Program-made: the position numbers and the translations under genes
Notes under the pieces: generated by a model
What the model was told of the DNA's origin: nothing
The model's input: only the letters and a program-made list of their open reading frames with translations
Database searches by the model: none
Part shown: piece by piece, positions 42,548-52,459 of the stretch
Numbering within the stretch: the stretch's first letter is position 1
Layout of the letters: each line of letters starts with the position of its first letter
DNA from: JAIBJN01 sp963830885
Lineage (GTDB): Bacteria; Actinomycetota; Thermoleophilia; Gaiellales; Gaiellaceae
Direction of reading: 5' to 3'
DNA length: 64,000 nucleotides
Assembly (NCBI GenBank): GCA_963830885.1
Contig: CAWHOA010000015.1
Location: forward strand, 1-64,000

Positions 42548-43312
42548 ATGGGCGCGCTCGACGGTAGGACGGCGATCGTCACCGGCGCCTCGACCGGCAT
42601 CGGCCTCGTGACCGCGCGGGCGCTGGCCGCCGAGGGCGCGCGCGTCGCCGTCGGCGCGCGCCGCGTCGAGCTGCTGGAGCGGGAGGCCGCCGCGCTTCCC
42701 GGCGAGGGCCATCTGGCTGCGCCGCTCGACGTCACCGACGACGCAAGCGCCCAGGCCTTCGTTGCCCAGGCGGCCGAGCGCTTCGGCCGAATCGACATCC
42801 TGGTGAACAACGCCGGCCTCGCACTCGGCCGCGGCTCGATCGCGGAAGGTTCCGACGAGGACGACCGTGTCATGGTCGAGGTCAACGTCCTCGGTCTCCT
42901 GCGCATGACCCGGCTCGTGCTGCGGCACATGGAGGACTGGCGCGGGCACATCGTCAACCTCGGCTCGTGGGCCGGGCGCGAGTGGTACGGCGGCGGGGGC
43001 ATGTACGTCGGCACGAAGACGACAGTGCGCGCGCTCACCGAGGTCATGCGCAAGGACCTCGTCGGCCGGATCCGCGTCACCACCGTCGACCCGGGCATGG
43101 TCGGCGACACCGAGTTCTCAGACGTGCGCTTCCGCGGGGACTCGGACAAGAAGGACGCCGTCTACCGGGGCGTGCGCTATCTGACGCCCGACGACGTGGC
43201 CGACTGCATCCTCTGGTCCGTGACCCGCCCGGCGCACATGGTCGTCGACGAGATCGTCGTGAAGCCGCTCCAGCAGGCCAGCCAGGACACAATCGTCAGG
43301 GAGCAGGACTAG
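42548..43312 (+). CDS. SDR-family NAD(P)-dependent oxidoreductase
   Basis: A 254-residue classical short-chain dehydrogenase: TGASTGIG (residues 12-19), the adenine-side LDVTDDA, NNAG in ILVNNAGLALGRG, and the YxxxK pair in MYVGTKTTV. After the active site, TTVDPGMVGDTEFSDVRFRG has the usual P-G motif. The sequence resembles the YdfG/serine-3-dehydrogenase-like group acting on small hydroxy acids. The N-terminal GARR in VAVGARRVELL suggests NADP preference. Confidence 0.9.
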   Translation: MGALDGRTAIVTGASTGIGLVTARALAAEGARVAVGARRVELLEREAAALPGEGHLAAPLDVTDDASAQAFVAQAAERFGRIDILVNNAGLALGRGSIAEGSDEDDRVMVEVNVLGLLRMTRLVLRHMEDWRGHIVNLGSWAGREWYGGGGMYVGTKTTVRALTEVMRKDLVGRIRVTTVDPGMVGDTEFSDVRFRGDSDKKDAVYRGVRYLTPDDVADCILWSVTRPAHMVVDEIVVKPLQQASQDTIVREQD

Positions 43313-43319
43313 CACTCCT

Positions 43320-45389
43320 ATGCCGCTTACCATTCTGGAGGGCTCGACCTTCTGCGTCTCCGACGAGCGCGGCGACATCGTCGAGCCGACGATGGGCCTC
43401 TTCGCCCACGACACGCGCTTTCTCTCGCGCTGGGCGCTGACGATCAACGGCGCGCGGCCGCTGATCCTGTCCTCGCGCAAGGTCGAGTACTACTCCGCCG
43501 CCTTCTTCCTGCGGAACCCGGTGGTCGGCGGCCTCGAGCACGACGAGATCTCCATCGCTCGAGAGCGCTTCATCGGCGACGCCATGCAGGAGCTCCTGGT
43601 CGTCTCGAACCACGCGCCCCGGCGTGTGGCGTTCGACCTCTCGCTCGAGATGGGCAACGACTTCGCGGACATCTTCGCCGTCAAGGCCTACGACTTCTCC
43701 CTCGGCGACCCTGCGCATGCGAAGCCGCTCCCGGCACCGGTGGCACCGGTCTACGACGCGGAGGACAACCAGTTCGTCTTCGCCGTGAGCGACAACGGCT
43801 TCCACGGGCTGACGCAGGTCGTCCTCTCCGAGCGCGGTGAGACCGACGGCTCCAAGGTGACGTACCGCGTCGAGCTCGGACCGCGGGAGGCCTGGCGCCT
43901 GCGGGTGGACGTGATTCCCGCACCCGACGGACACCGCACGGCCGTCCAGTTCGCCGAGCGCCGGTTCGGAGAGGAGCTCGCGCGCGTGCGCGCCTCCCTG
44001 GCCGCCTGGCGGCTGCGCGTCCCGCAGCTCCGCGGCTCCTGGGACGACCTCGCGCACTCGTTCCGCCAGTCGGTGGCCGACCTCTCCTCGCTCCGCATGG
44101 ACGAGGATCCGCGCCTCCCGGGCCAGCTCCCGGCCGCCGGGATGCCCTGGTTCATGACGGTCTTCGGGCGGGACACGCTGATCACCTGTCTGCAGACGCT
44201 CCTCTTCGGCCCCGAGCTGGCCCAGAACGCCCTCCACGTCCTCGCCGAGCTGCAGGCGCAGGACGACGACCCGGAGGCGGACGCGGAGCCGGGCAAGATC
44301 GTCCACGAGGTCCGGCACGGCAAGGGTGCCGAGGCGTGGTTCCCGCGCTACTTCGGCACCGTCGACGCGACCCCGCTCTACCTGATCCTGCTCTCCGAGG
44401 TCTGGCGCTGGACCGACGACGCCGGCCTCGTCCGCGACCTGCGCGGGCCGGCACTACGCGCGCTCGAGTGGATCGACCGGTACGGCGACCGCGACGGCGA
44501 CGGGTTCGTGGAGTACGAGCGCCGCTCGTCGCGCGGCCTCGTCAACCAGTCCTGGAAGGACTCGGGCGACTCGCAGCTCTTCCACGACGGGCACATGGCG
44601 GCAACGCCGATCGCGCCCTGCGAGGTGCAGGGCTACGTCTACGACGCGAAACTGCGGCTGGCGCAGCTCGCGCGCGAGGTGTGGCGCGAGCGCGAGCTCG
44701 CCGACAGGCTCGAGCGCGAGGCGGAGGAGCTGCGCCGGCGGTTCGACGAGGCCTTCTGGTGCGAGGCGCGCGGCGGCTACTACGCGCTCGCACTCGACGC
44801 GGACAAGCAGCGCGTGGACTCGCTGACCTCCAACATCGGCCACCTGCTCTGGAGCGGGATCGTCCCCCCGGAGCGGGTCGACGCGATCGTCGACCAGCTG
44901 ATGGGGGAGGAGCTCTGGTCCGGCTGGGGCGTGCGCACGATGTCGTCCGGCGACGCGGGCTTCAACCCGCTCGCGTACCACAACGGGACGGTCTGGCCGC
45001 ACGACAACTCCCTGATCGCGTGGGGCCTGGCGCGCTACGGGCGCTGGCCCGAGGCGCAGCGGATCGTGCGGCGGCTGCTGAACGCCTCTTCGTACTTCGA
45101 CCATCAGCTCCCCGAGGTCTTCGCGGGCTTCACGCGTACCGAGACGCCGTTCCCGATCCCCTACCCGACCGCCGCGCGGCCGCAGGCGTGGGCCGCGGGT
45201 GCGCCCGTCCTCATGCTGCAGCTCTTGCTGGGGCTCCAGCCGGACCGGCGGCGACACGTTCTCGGCACGAATGCCCCGGAGGACATCCCCTCGTGGGCCG
45301 GCTCGCTTCGCCTCACCGGCGTGCGGGCTTTCGACCAGGGCTGGGACGTTCAACTCTCCGACGGGCGGGTAACAATCGAGCCGGCGTGA
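43320..45389 (+). CDS. Glycogen debranching-type amylo-alpha-1,6-glucosidase
   Basis: A 689-residue enzyme. The N-terminal beta domain (about 1-240; MGLFAHDTRFLSRWALTING, REAWRLRVDVIPAPDG) is of the GDE_N_bis type. The C-terminal alpha/alpha toroid (about 250-650) has PWFMTVFGRDTLITCLQTLL, RHGKGAEAWFPRYFGTVDAT, NQSWKDSGDSQLFHDG and PLAYHNGTVWPHDNSLIAWG. These are the hallmarks of bacterial amylo-1,6-glucosidase proteins related to GH15/GH133. The likely substrate is a branched alpha-glucan or a compatible-solute glycoside. It overlaps the following glycosyltransferase gene (GTGA). Confidence 0.88.
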   Translation: MPLTILEGSTFCVSDERGDIVEPTMGLFAHDTRFLSRWALTINGARPLILSSRKVEYYSAAFFLRNPVVGGLEHDEISIARERFIGDAMQELLVVSNHAPRRVAFDLSLEMGNDFADIFAVKAYDFSLGDPAHAKPLPAPVAPVYDAEDNQFVFAVSDNGFHGLTQVVLSERGETDGSKVTYRVELGPREAWRLRVDVIPAPDGHRTAVQFAERRFGEELARVRASLAAWRLRVPQLRGSWDDLAHSFRQSVADLSSLRMDEDPRLPGQLPAAGMPWFMTVFGRDTLITCLQTLLFGPELAQNALHVLAELQAQDDDPEADAEPGKIVHEVRHGKGAEAWFPRYFGTVDATPLYLILLSEVWRWTDDAGLVRDLRGPALRALEWIDRYGDRDGDGFVEYERRSSRGLVNQSWKDSGDSQLFHDGHMAATPIAPCEVQGYVYDAKLRLAQLAREVWRERELADRLEREAEELRRRFDEAFWCEARGGYYALALDADKQRVDSLTSNIGHLLWSGIVPPERVDAIVDQLMGEELWSGWGVRTMSSGDAGFNPLAYHNGTVWPHDNSLIAWGLARYGRWPEAQRIVRRLLNASSYFDHQLPEVFAGFTRTETPFPIPYPTAARPQAWAAGAPVLMLQLLLGLQPDRRRHVLGTNAPEDIPSWAGSLRLTGVRAFDQGWDVQLSDGRVTIEPA

Positions 45390-46423
45390 GGATTGCGATC
45401 ATCTCCCCCGTGTGGTTCCCGGTCCCGCCGACCGGCTACGGCGGGATCGAGTGGGTCGTGTCGCTCCTGGCCGACGGGCTAGCCGAGGCCGGTCACGACG
45501 TCACCCTCTTCGCCTCGGGCGACTCCTCCTCGGAGGCGAAGCTCGCCGCCGTCTATCCGGAGGCTCCGTCCTCCGAGATCGGGAAGACGACGCCGGAGCT
45601 GCGCCACGCGCTCGCCTGCTACGAGCGGGCCGGCGAGTTCGACATCGTCAACGACCACTCGGGCCCGCTCGCGGCCGCGCTCGGCGGCGCCGTCGAGACG
45701 CCGGTCGTCCATACGGTGCACGGCCCGCTGGTCGGCGCCGACGGCGAGCTCTACGCCATGATCGCACGCGTCGCGCCGGGGGTCGGCCTGATCTCGGTCT
45801 CGCTCAGCCAGCGGATGCCACAGCCCGGCCTGCCATGGGTGGCGAACTGCCACAACGCCCTCGACCTGGACGCCTACCCCGTGCACACCGAGCGCGGCGA
45901 GTACCTCCTCTTCCTCGGACGGATGAGCCCCGGCAAGGGCTGCCACCGCGCCGTCGAGGTCGCACGGGAGACGGGCCTGCCGCTCAAGATGGCCGGGAAG
46001 ATGCGAGAGCCGGCGGAGCGGGACTACTTCGAGGAGCACATTGCGCCGCACCTCGGCAACGGGATCGAGTACCTCGGCGAGACGAGCCACGCCAAGAAGG
46101 TCGCGCTCCTCCAGAACGCGCGCGCGACGCTCTTCCCCATCGAGTGGGAGGAACCGTTCGGCCTCGTCATGATCGAGTCGATGGCGTGCGGGACGCCCGT
46201 GCTCGCCACGCGCTGGGGGGCGGTGCCCGAGGTGATCGAGCACGGTCGCTCCGGGATCGTCGTGGACGACTACCACGACATGGCCGGCGCGCTCGCCGAG
46301 GCCGACCGGCTCGAGCCGCTCGAGTGCCGGCGCTCGGTCGAGGAGAGCTTCTCCGCGGAGCGCATGGTCGCCGACTACCTGGCCGCCTACGAGGCCATGC
46401 TCGCCGGAACGCCGCTCGCCTGA
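45386..46423 (+). CDS. Glycosyltransferase family 4 protein
   Basis: A 345-residue GT-B transferase from GTG 45386. The N-terminal domain has ISPVWFPVPPTGYGGIEWVV (donor/acceptor loop), HDVTLFASGDSS and the NDHSGP element. The C-terminal domain has FLGRMSPGKGCHRAVEVARE and the retaining-GT4 E-x7-E motif in EEPFGLVMIESMACGTPVLA. It is coupled to the debranching-type glucosidase, so it probably handles the same glucan or glycoside; the sugar donor is not known. Confidence 0.9.
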   Translation: MRIAIISPVWFPVPPTGYGGIEWVVSLLADGLAEAGHDVTLFASGDSSSEAKLAAVYPEAPSSEIGKTTPELRHALACYERAGEFDIVNDHSGPLAAALGGAVETPVVHTVHGPLVGADGELYAMIARVAPGVGLISVSLSQRMPQPGLPWVANCHNALDLDAYPVHTERGEYLLFLGRMSPGKGCHRAVEVARETGLPLKMAGKMREPAERDYFEEHIAPHLGNGIEYLGETSHAKKVALLQNARATLFPIEWEEPFGLVMIESMACGTPVLATRWGAVPEVIEHGRSGIVVDDYHDMAGALAEADRLEPLECRRSVEESFSAERMVADYLAAYEAMLAGTPLA

Positions 46424-46491
46424 GCGGTGTACCGGCGGTGTGCTGAATTGGACCGGCTGACCGGCGGGTTCCCCGCCTGGGCGCCCTCGCG

Positions 46492-47646
46492 CTAGGCGGT
46501 CGACGAGGCCGAGCCGACCGCGGCGAGCGCCTGCTCGAGGTCGGCGACCAGGTCCGCGGCCGACTCGATCCCGACCGAGAGCCGGACGAGGTTTCCGGGG
46601 ACGGCGAAGGGCGCGTCGGCGGTGGAGGCGTGGGTCATGGCGACGGGCACCTCGATGAGGCTCTCGACGCCGCCCAGGCTCTCGGCCAGCGTCCAGACCT
46701 TGGTGCGCGTGACGAGCTCGGCGGCCTCCTCGGGGCTGCCGGCGAGGAAGGAGATCATCCCGCCGAAGTCGCGCATCTGACGCGCGGCGATCTCGTGGCC
46801 CGGATGGCCGGGGAGGCCGGGGAAGAGGACGCGCTCCGCAGCCGGGTGCTCCTCCAGGAAGGCGGCGACCGCGTGCGCGTTCTCGCAGTGTCGGTCCATG
46901 CGGACGGCCAGCGTCCTCACGCCGCGGAGCACGAGCCAGCAGTCGAATGGGCCGGGGACGGCACCGAGGGACTTCTGCAGGAACTTCAGCCGCTCGGCCA
47001 CGGTCGGGTCGTTGGTCGCGGCGAAGCCGCCGATCACGTCGGAATGGCCGCCCAGGTACTTCGTCGTCGAGTGGAGGACGATGTCGGCCCCGAGCTCGAG
47101 CGGGAGCTGGAGGTAGGGCGTGGCAAACGTGTTGTCGACGACGACGAGGGCACCGGCGGCGTGCGCGGCGTCTGCCGCCTTCCGGATGTCGACGACGTTG
47201 AGGAGCGGGTTCGTCGGCGTCTCGAGCCAGACGATCCGGGTGCGCTCGTCCAGGTGCGGCTCGAGGCCGGCCTCGATTTCCTCCGAGGACAGGTAGGTGA
47301 AGCGGTACCCCTTGGGCTCGTACACCTGGGAGAACATCCGGTAGACGCCGCCGTAGACGTCGTTCACGCAGACGACGTGGTCGCCCGGCTCGACGAGGTG
47401 CATGATCGTCGTCGTCGCGCCGAGGCCGGAGGAGTACGCGAGCCCGTGGTCGGCACCCTCCAGGGAAGCCAGGCACATCTCGAGCGCCGTCCGCGTCGGG
47501 TTCCCGGCGCGGGAGTAGTCGTAGCCCTTGTTGACCCCGACCGCATCCTGGACGAACGTCGACGTCTGGTAGATCGGTGGGATCACCGACCCGGTCGCCG
47601 GGTCGGGCTCCTGCCCGTCGTGAATCGCGCGCGTCTCGAAGTCCAC
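46492..47646 (-). CDS. metB: Cystathionine gamma-synthase / gamma-lyase
   Basis: A 384-residue Cys/Met-metabolism PLP enzyme from GTG 47646, 6 nt after a TAGACT box. PLP site: LHSTTKYLGGHSDVIGG. Substrate and cofactor residues: YDYSRAGNPTRTALE, SSGLGATTTIMHL, VVVDNTFATPYLQLP and the C-terminal LVRLSVGIESAADLVADLEQ. Synthase and lyase are hard to tell apart; next to cystathionine beta-synthase, a gamma-lyase role in making Cys from homocysteine is as likely as methionine synthesis. Confidence 0.92.
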   Translation of the reverse strand: MDFETRAIHDGQEPDPATGSVIPPIYQTSTFVQDAVGVNKGYDYSRAGNPTRTALEMCLASLEGADHGLAYSSGLGATTTIMHLVEPGDHVVCVNDVYGGVYRMFSQVYEPKGYRFTYLSSEEIEAGLEPHLDERTRIVWLETPTNPLLNVVDIRKAADAAHAAGALVVVDNTFATPYLQLPLELGADIVLHSTTKYLGGHSDVIGGFAATNDPTVAERLKFLQKSLGAVPGPFDCWLVLRGVRTLAVRMDRHCENAHAVAAFLEEHPAAERVLFPGLPGHPGHEIAARQMRDFGGMISFLAGSPEEAAELVTRTKVWTLAESLGGVESLIEVPVAMTHASTADAPFAVPGNLVRLSVGIESAADLVADLEQALAAVGSASSTA

Positions 47647-47652
47647 AGGCTC

Positions 47653-47658
47653 AGTCTA
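47653..47658 (-). promoter_or_regulatory. -10 box of probably leaderless metB
   Basis: TAGACT on the minus strand ends 6 nt before GTG 47646. Confidence 0.5.
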
Positions 47659-47672
47659 TGCAGCCTGTCCCC

Positions 47673-47814
47673 GGCGGACACGACCTGGTGCCAGGCACTC
47701 GGCCGTGGCAGGAATGGACGGTCGCCCGCTTCACGACAGCCTTCGCAGCGCCCCGAGGGCGACCGACGGTGTCCGCAGCGGACACGTCCCGGTGCCAGGC
47801 ACGGGGACGTGTCC
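47673..47814. repeat. Tandem intergenic palindromes (GGTGCCAGGCAC family)
   Basis: Two copies of GCGGACACG..C.GGTGCCAGGCAC at about 47675 and 47778. The second is the core of a 35-bp near-perfect palindrome (47780-47814, one mismatch) with outer arms GGACACGTCCC. It lies between cbs and metB and may end cbs transcription. Confidence 0.6.
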
Positions 47815-47822
47815 GGAGGGGC

Positions 47823-49228
47823 CTACGCGCCGTTGCCGGCGGCGCGGCCGTGGGCGAGGTACTCCAGGAGGTCGGCGCGGCTGAGGACGCCGACCGGCTT
47901 TCCCGCCCTGGCGACGATGACCGCCGGGTTGCCGGCGGAGAGATCGGCGAAGACGGTGTCCACGGACTCGTCGATCTCGACGGCGGGAAGGGGCGGCTCC
48001 ATCGCGGCGGCGACGTCCTCGCCGAGGGACTCCGGGCTGCGGAAGACGCGCTCGAAGAGCCCGCGCTCGCGGATCGAGCCGACGAGATCGGCGAGCGAGT
48101 CCACCTCGTCGCGGCGCACGACCGGGATCTGCGAGATGCCGTACCGCTGCATGAGGTCGACGGCCTCGCCGACCTTCTGGTGCGACTGCACCGTGATGAG
48201 CTCGGGCACGTCCGGCTCGTGACGGCGCTTGAAGGCGAGGACCTGTTCGATCGTCGGCGCCGGCGCCTCGCGCTCGAGGAAGCCGTGCTCCATGAGCCAG
48301 TTGTCGTCGTAGAGCTTGGAGAGGTACCCGCGGCCCGAGTCCGGAATCAGCGTGACCAGGGTCGCCTCCGGCCCGAACCGGCGCGCCACCTGGAGCATGG
48401 CCCACACCGCCGTCCCGCCCGAGCCACCGACGAGCAGCCCCTCCTCCCGGGCGAGCCGGCGCGCGGTGCGGAACGAGTCGCCGTCGGAAACCATCACGTA
48501 CTCGTCCAGGAGCTCCGGGTCGAAGGTGGTCGGCCAGAAGTCCTCGCCGATTCCCTCGACGAGGTACGGGTGGACGTTGTCGGGCTGCGAGAAGATCGAT
48601 CCCTCCGGGTCGGCTCCGACGACCAGCAGGTCGGGCTTCAGCTCCCGCAGGTAGCGGGCCGTCCCCGAGATCGTCCCGCCGGTCCCCACCGAGAAGACGA
48701 TCGCGTCGATCTCGCCGCCGGTCTGCTCCCAGAGCTCCGGACCGGTCGTCTCGTAATGCGCCTGGGGGTTGGCCTGGTTCGAATACTGATCGGGCTTGAA
48801 CGCGCCGGGGATCTCCTCCGCCAGCCGGTTGGAGACCGAGTAGTAGCTCTCGGGCGACTCCGGCGGCACCGCGGTCGGGCAGATGACGACCTCGGCCCCG
48901 TAGCCGCGCAGAGCGCGCGCTTCTCCTCGGCGATCTTGTCGGGCATGACGAAGACGCAGCGGTACCCCTTGATCGCGGCCGCGATCGCCAGGCCGACTCC
49001 GGTGTTGCCGCTCGTAGGCTCGACGATCGTGCCCCCGGGCCGCAGCTTCCCCTCCCGCTCGGCCGCCTCGATCATGCGGATCCCGATGCGGTCCTTCACG
49101 CTCCCGCCCGGATTCATGTACTCGAGCTTGGCGAGCAGGGTCGGGCCGAGCTCCGAGCCGACGCGCTGCAGGCGGACGAGCGGTGTCCCGCCGACGAGAT
49201 CGAGCACGGTCGGGTACTCGCGGGCCAC
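47823..49228 (-). pseudogene. cbs: Cystathionine beta-synthase, single-base frameshift
   Basis: Starts GTG 49228 (an ATG at 49279 is also in frame), 6 nt after TACGCT. The N-terminal PLP domain is clear: YPTVLDLVGGTPLVRLQRVG, the PLP Lys in NPGGSVKDRIG, and EPTSGNTGVGLAIAAAIKG. After DKIAEEKRAL one base is missing at about 48910. The next frame continues PPESPESYYSVSNRLAEEIP, SVGTGGTISGTARYL and the C-terminal CBS domain pair (about 47830-48210) of the regulatory Bateman type. The combined length (about 468 residues) is normal for bacterial CBS. Probably a functional gene with an assembly error. Confidence 0.88.
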
Positions 49229-49234
49229 GGCAGT

Positions 49235-49240
49235 AGCGTA
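49235..49240 (-). promoter_or_regulatory. -10 box of probably leaderless cbs
   Basis: TACGCT on the minus strand ends 6 nt before GTG 49228. Confidence 0.45.
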
Positions 49241-49410
49241 TTCGCTCGTCAAGTCCGTTGAAACGCCATGCGTCCGCATGATCGACGCCGACTACAGTGC
49301 GGTCAGGCGATGAGGGCTTACCGGGGCCGTGATCCGAGCGCCTCGATGGACGCTGACATGCTCGAGCGCGCGCTCGCCGTTGCTCCGCCCGGCTAGTTCA
49401 CGCTGCCCTG

Positions 49411-50952
49411 CTAGTGCCTGAAGTGGCGGCGCGAGCTGAAGACCATCACCGCGCCCGCCTCCTCGACCGCCGCGACCACCTCGGCGTCCCGCTTCGAGCC
49501 GCCCGGCTGGACGATCGTTCCCACGCCGGCGTCCAGCGCCAGCTGCGGGCCGTCCGGGAAGGGGAAGAACGCGTCGGAGGCGAGCGCGGCGCCGGCCAGC
49601 TCGTGCCCGTACTCGGCCGCCTTCTGGAGCGCGAGGCGGACAGCGTCGACGCGGCTCGTCTGCCCGCAGCCGATCCCGATCACCTGCAGGTCGCTGGCGA
49701 TCACGATCGCATTCGAGGCGACGTGCTTGGCGACGCGCCAGGCGAAGAGCAGGTCGCCCCAGCCCGCCTCGTCGGGGTGGGAGTCCGTGACGACGACCAT
49801 GCCCTCCCGGTCGTCCACCTCGGCGTCCGTGTCCTGGACGAGAAAGCCGCCGAGCACGCGCCGGTAGTCGCGGTCGCCCGGGCTCGCGCCGCGCCGCTCC
49901 CGGTCGCCGAGGATCCGCAGGGCCTCCTTCTCGCGGAGCTTCGCGAGCGCCGCGTCGTCGTACTCCGGCGCGATCACGACCTCCACGAACTGGCCGCTCA
50001 CGCGCTCCGCGAGCTCCGGCGAGACCCTGCGGTTGAGCGCGACGATGCCGCCGTAGGCGGAGACGGGATCGGAGGCATAGGCCATCGCGTAGGCCTCCTC
50101 GATCGTGGCTGCGACCGCGACCCCGCACGGGTTCGCGTGCTTGACGACGACGCAGGCAGGCAACGTGAACTCGCGCAGCACCGCGCGCGCCGCGTCGAGG
50201 TCGTTGAGGTTGTTGAAGGAGAGGTCCCGGCCCCCGAGCAGGTCGACCCGTGAGAGCAGATGGCGCCGCACACCCGCCTCCGCGTAGTAGGCGGCGCGCT
50301 GGTGTGGGTTCTCGCCGTAGGCCAGGTCGTGCGTCCGCTCCAGCGAGAGGAGGAGCCGCGGCGGGAACGTCTCGATGTCGGCGAACCACGCGGCGATCGA
50401 CGTCTCGTAGGCGGCCGTGTGGGCGAACGCCTCGGCGGCGAGCCGCCGCCGCGTGTCGAGCTGGATGCCGCCGGCGTCGAGCTCGGCGAGGATCTCCTCG
50501 TAGCGCGAGGCCTCGCAGACAGGGACGACGTCGACGAAGTTCTTCGCCGCGGCGCGCAGGAGCGCCGGGCCGCCGATGTCGATCATCTCGACGGCATCCT
50601 CCTCCCGCACGTTCCGCGCAGAGGTCACGCTCTGAAAGGGGTAGAGGTTCACGCAGACGAGGTCGAAGGTGCGGATCTCGTGCTCGCGGAGCTGGTCGAG
50701 GTCGGCCTCGAGCCCGCGCCGCGCCAGGATCCCGGCGTGGATGTTCGGGTGGAGCGTCTTCACGCGCCCGCCGAGCAGCTCGGGGACGTCGGTCAGCTCC
50801 TCGACGGGGACGACGTCGATGCCGAGCTCGCCGATGTAGGCGGCAGTGCCGCCGCTCGCGACGATCTCGACGCCCAGGTCGGCAAGGCCGCGGGCGAAAA
50901 CGTCCAGCCCGGTCTTGTCGAACACGGAGATGAGGGCGCGCTCTACCTGCAT
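49411..50952 (-). CDS. purH: Bifunctional AICAR transformylase / IMP cyclohydrolase
   Basis: A 513-residue PurH, last two steps of IMP synthesis. The N-terminal MGS-like cyclohydrolase domain starts ERALISVFDKTGLDVFARGL and has GGRVKTLHPNIHAGIL. The C-terminal transformylase has AYGENPHQRAAYY, the catalytic KHANPCG, GSKRDAEVVAAVEEAG and the terminal FSSRRHFRH. Complete and of normal length. It is the last gene of a minus-strand run VOC-purM-purN-purH, 7 bp after purN. Confidence 0.96.
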   Translation of the reverse strand: MQVERALISVFDKTGLDVFARGLADLGVEIVASGGTAAYIGELGIDVVPVEELTDVPELLGGRVKTLHPNIHAGILARRGLEADLDQLREHEIRTFDLVCVNLYPFQSVTSARNVREEDAVEMIDIGGPALLRAAAKNFVDVVPVCEASRYEEILAELDAGGIQLDTRRRLAAEAFAHTAAYETSIAAWFADIETFPPRLLLSLERTHDLAYGENPHQRAAYYAEAGVRRHLLSRVDLLGGRDLSFNNLNDLDAARAVLREFTLPACVVVKHANPCGVAVAATIEEAYAMAYASDPVSAYGGIVALNRRVSPELAERVSGQFVEVVIAPEYDDAALAKLREKEALRILGDRERRGASPGDRDYRRVLGGFLVQDTDAEVDDREGMVVVTDSHPDEAGWGDLLFAWRVAKHVASNAIVIASDLQVIGIGCGQTSRVDAVRLALQKAAEYGHELAGAALASDAFFPFPDGPQLALDAGVGTIVQPGGSKRDAEVVAAVEEAGAVMVFSSRRHFRH

Positions 50953-50959
50953 GCGTGAC

Positions 50960-51508
50960 TCAGGAGCGTAAAGCGCCAGCCAGATAGTTGCGCGCGGCTT
51001 CGGGAAGCAGCCGGTGCTCGACCTCGTGGATGCGCTCGCGCAGGGCCTGGGCCGTGTCGCCCTGCCGGATCGGCACTGCCTCCTGAGCGATCACGGGCCC
51101 CGTGTCGACACCCTCGTCGACGAAATGGACGGTCACGCCGGTCTCGGCCACGCCCGCCGCGAGGGCGTCCTCGATCGGCGTCGTCCCCGGGAAAGCGGGC
51201 AGGAGCGAGGGGTGGACGTTGATCGCGGTGAACCGCGCCAGGAACGCGGGCGTGAGCAGGTGCATGTACCCGGCGCAGACGACGAGCTCGACCTCGTGCC
51301 CGGCCAGCCAGCCCGCCATCGCCAGGTCCCGCTCCTCCCGCCCCGTGTACTCCTCGAGGGGAAAGACGCCCGTCGCGATCCCCGCGCGCTCTGCGCGGAC
51401 GAGCGCTCCTGCGCCGGCCACGTTCGCGGCGACGGCGGCGATCGGGAGACGCTGGTCGATCAGCGCCTGCAGGTTCGACCCCCGCCCGGAGACGAGGACG
51501 CCGATCAC
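50960..51508 (-). CDS. purN: Phosphoribosylglycinamide formyltransferase
   Basis: A 182-residue PurN from GTG 51508. Motifs: VIGVLVSGRGSNLQALID (phosphate loop), ELVVCAGYMHLLTPAFL, the active-site NVHPSLLPAFPG (catalytic Asn and His) and TVHFVDEGVDTGPVIAQEAV with the catalytic Asp. It uses 10-formyl-THF to formylate GAR. It overlaps the purM stop by 4 bp. Confidence 0.95.
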   Translation of the reverse strand: MIGVLVSGRGSNLQALIDQRLPIAAVAANVAGAGALVRAERAGIATGVFPLEEYTGREERDLAMAGWLAGHEVELVVCAGYMHLLTPAFLARFTAINVHPSLLPAFPGTTPIEDALAAGVAETGVTVHFVDEGVDTGPVIAQEAVPIRQGDTAQALRERIHEVEHRLLPEAARNYLAGALRS

Positions 51509-52459
51509 GGCGCGTCGGCCCAGGCGACGCCGTCGATCCCGGCCTCGAGCCGCCCGATGACGGGGAAGCCGGCGCGCCCGACGTCCGCCGCCGCCACGAC
51601 CGCGCAGAAGCCGACGCCGAGGTTGAAGACGCGGCGCTGCTCCTCCTCCGGCACGCCGCGCTCGTCCAGCCAGGCATAGACGGGCGGCCGCTCCCAGCTC
51701 TCCGGGTCGAGGCGGGCGCCGAGCCCCGCGGGGAGGACGCGCGGGAGGTTGCCCGGAATGCCGCCGCCCGTCACGTGCGCCAGCGCGCGCACGTCGCACG
51801 AGGCGCGCAGTCGGCGAACGTCGTCCAGGTAGAGGCGCGTCGGCGGCAGCAGCAGGTCCGGGTCGAAGTCGTCGTCGCCGAGCAGGCCCCGGACGAGCGT
51901 GAACCCGTTCGCGTGCAGCCCGCTCGACGGGAGGCCGAGCACAGCGTCGCCCGGCTCGCAGCGAGAGCCGTCCACCAGGTCGGCGCGCCGGACGAGTCCG
52001 ACCATCGTCCCGGCGAAGTCGAGCTCGCCTTCGCGGTAGATACCCGGGAGCTCGGCGGTCTCGCCGCCGAGGATGGCGCAGCCGGCCTCGCGGCACGCCG
52101 AGGCGGCGCCGGCGACGAGGTCGGCCACCTCGGCCAGGTCGAGCTCGGCCGCGGCCGCGTAGTCCAGGAAGAAGAGCGGCTCGGCGCCCGTGGTCGCCAG
52201 ATCGTTGGCGCAGTGCGCGGCCAGGTCGACGCCCGCGTCGAAGAGCCGGCCGGCGCGCCGCGAAAGGATGAGCTTCGTCCCGACGCCGTCCGTGGTTGCC
52301 GCCAGCAGGCGCTCCTCGTCGAGGGCGAAGAGCCCGGCGAAGGCGCCGAGCGAGCCCTCGACGCGCTCCGTCCGTCGTCGACTCGACCGCGGCGCGCAGG
52401 CGCTCGACCACCTCCTCGGCCTTGGCCAGCGAGACGCCGGCCTCCCCGTAGGAGCTCAC
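51505..52459 (-). pseudogene. purM: Phosphoribosylformylglycinamidine cyclo-ligase, single-base frameshift
   Basis: GTG 52459 gives SSYGEAGVSLAKAEEVVERL-RAAVEST, the usual N-terminus. One extra base near 52369 then shifts the frame. The other frame carries the ATP-grasp-like PurM core: ATTDGVGTKL, ANDLATTGAEPLFFLDYAA, ILGGETAELPGIY, PSSGLHANGFTLVR and THVTGG-type AHVTGGGIPGNLPRVL. Combined it is about 317 residues, near normal. The frameshift sits in an otherwise intact gene inside an intact purine operon, so error is likely. Confidence 0.9.

Noticed and set aside
49310..49396. 28-codon frame upstream of cbs
   Set aside because: No conservation signal or ribosome site. The divergent leader region alone does not support it.
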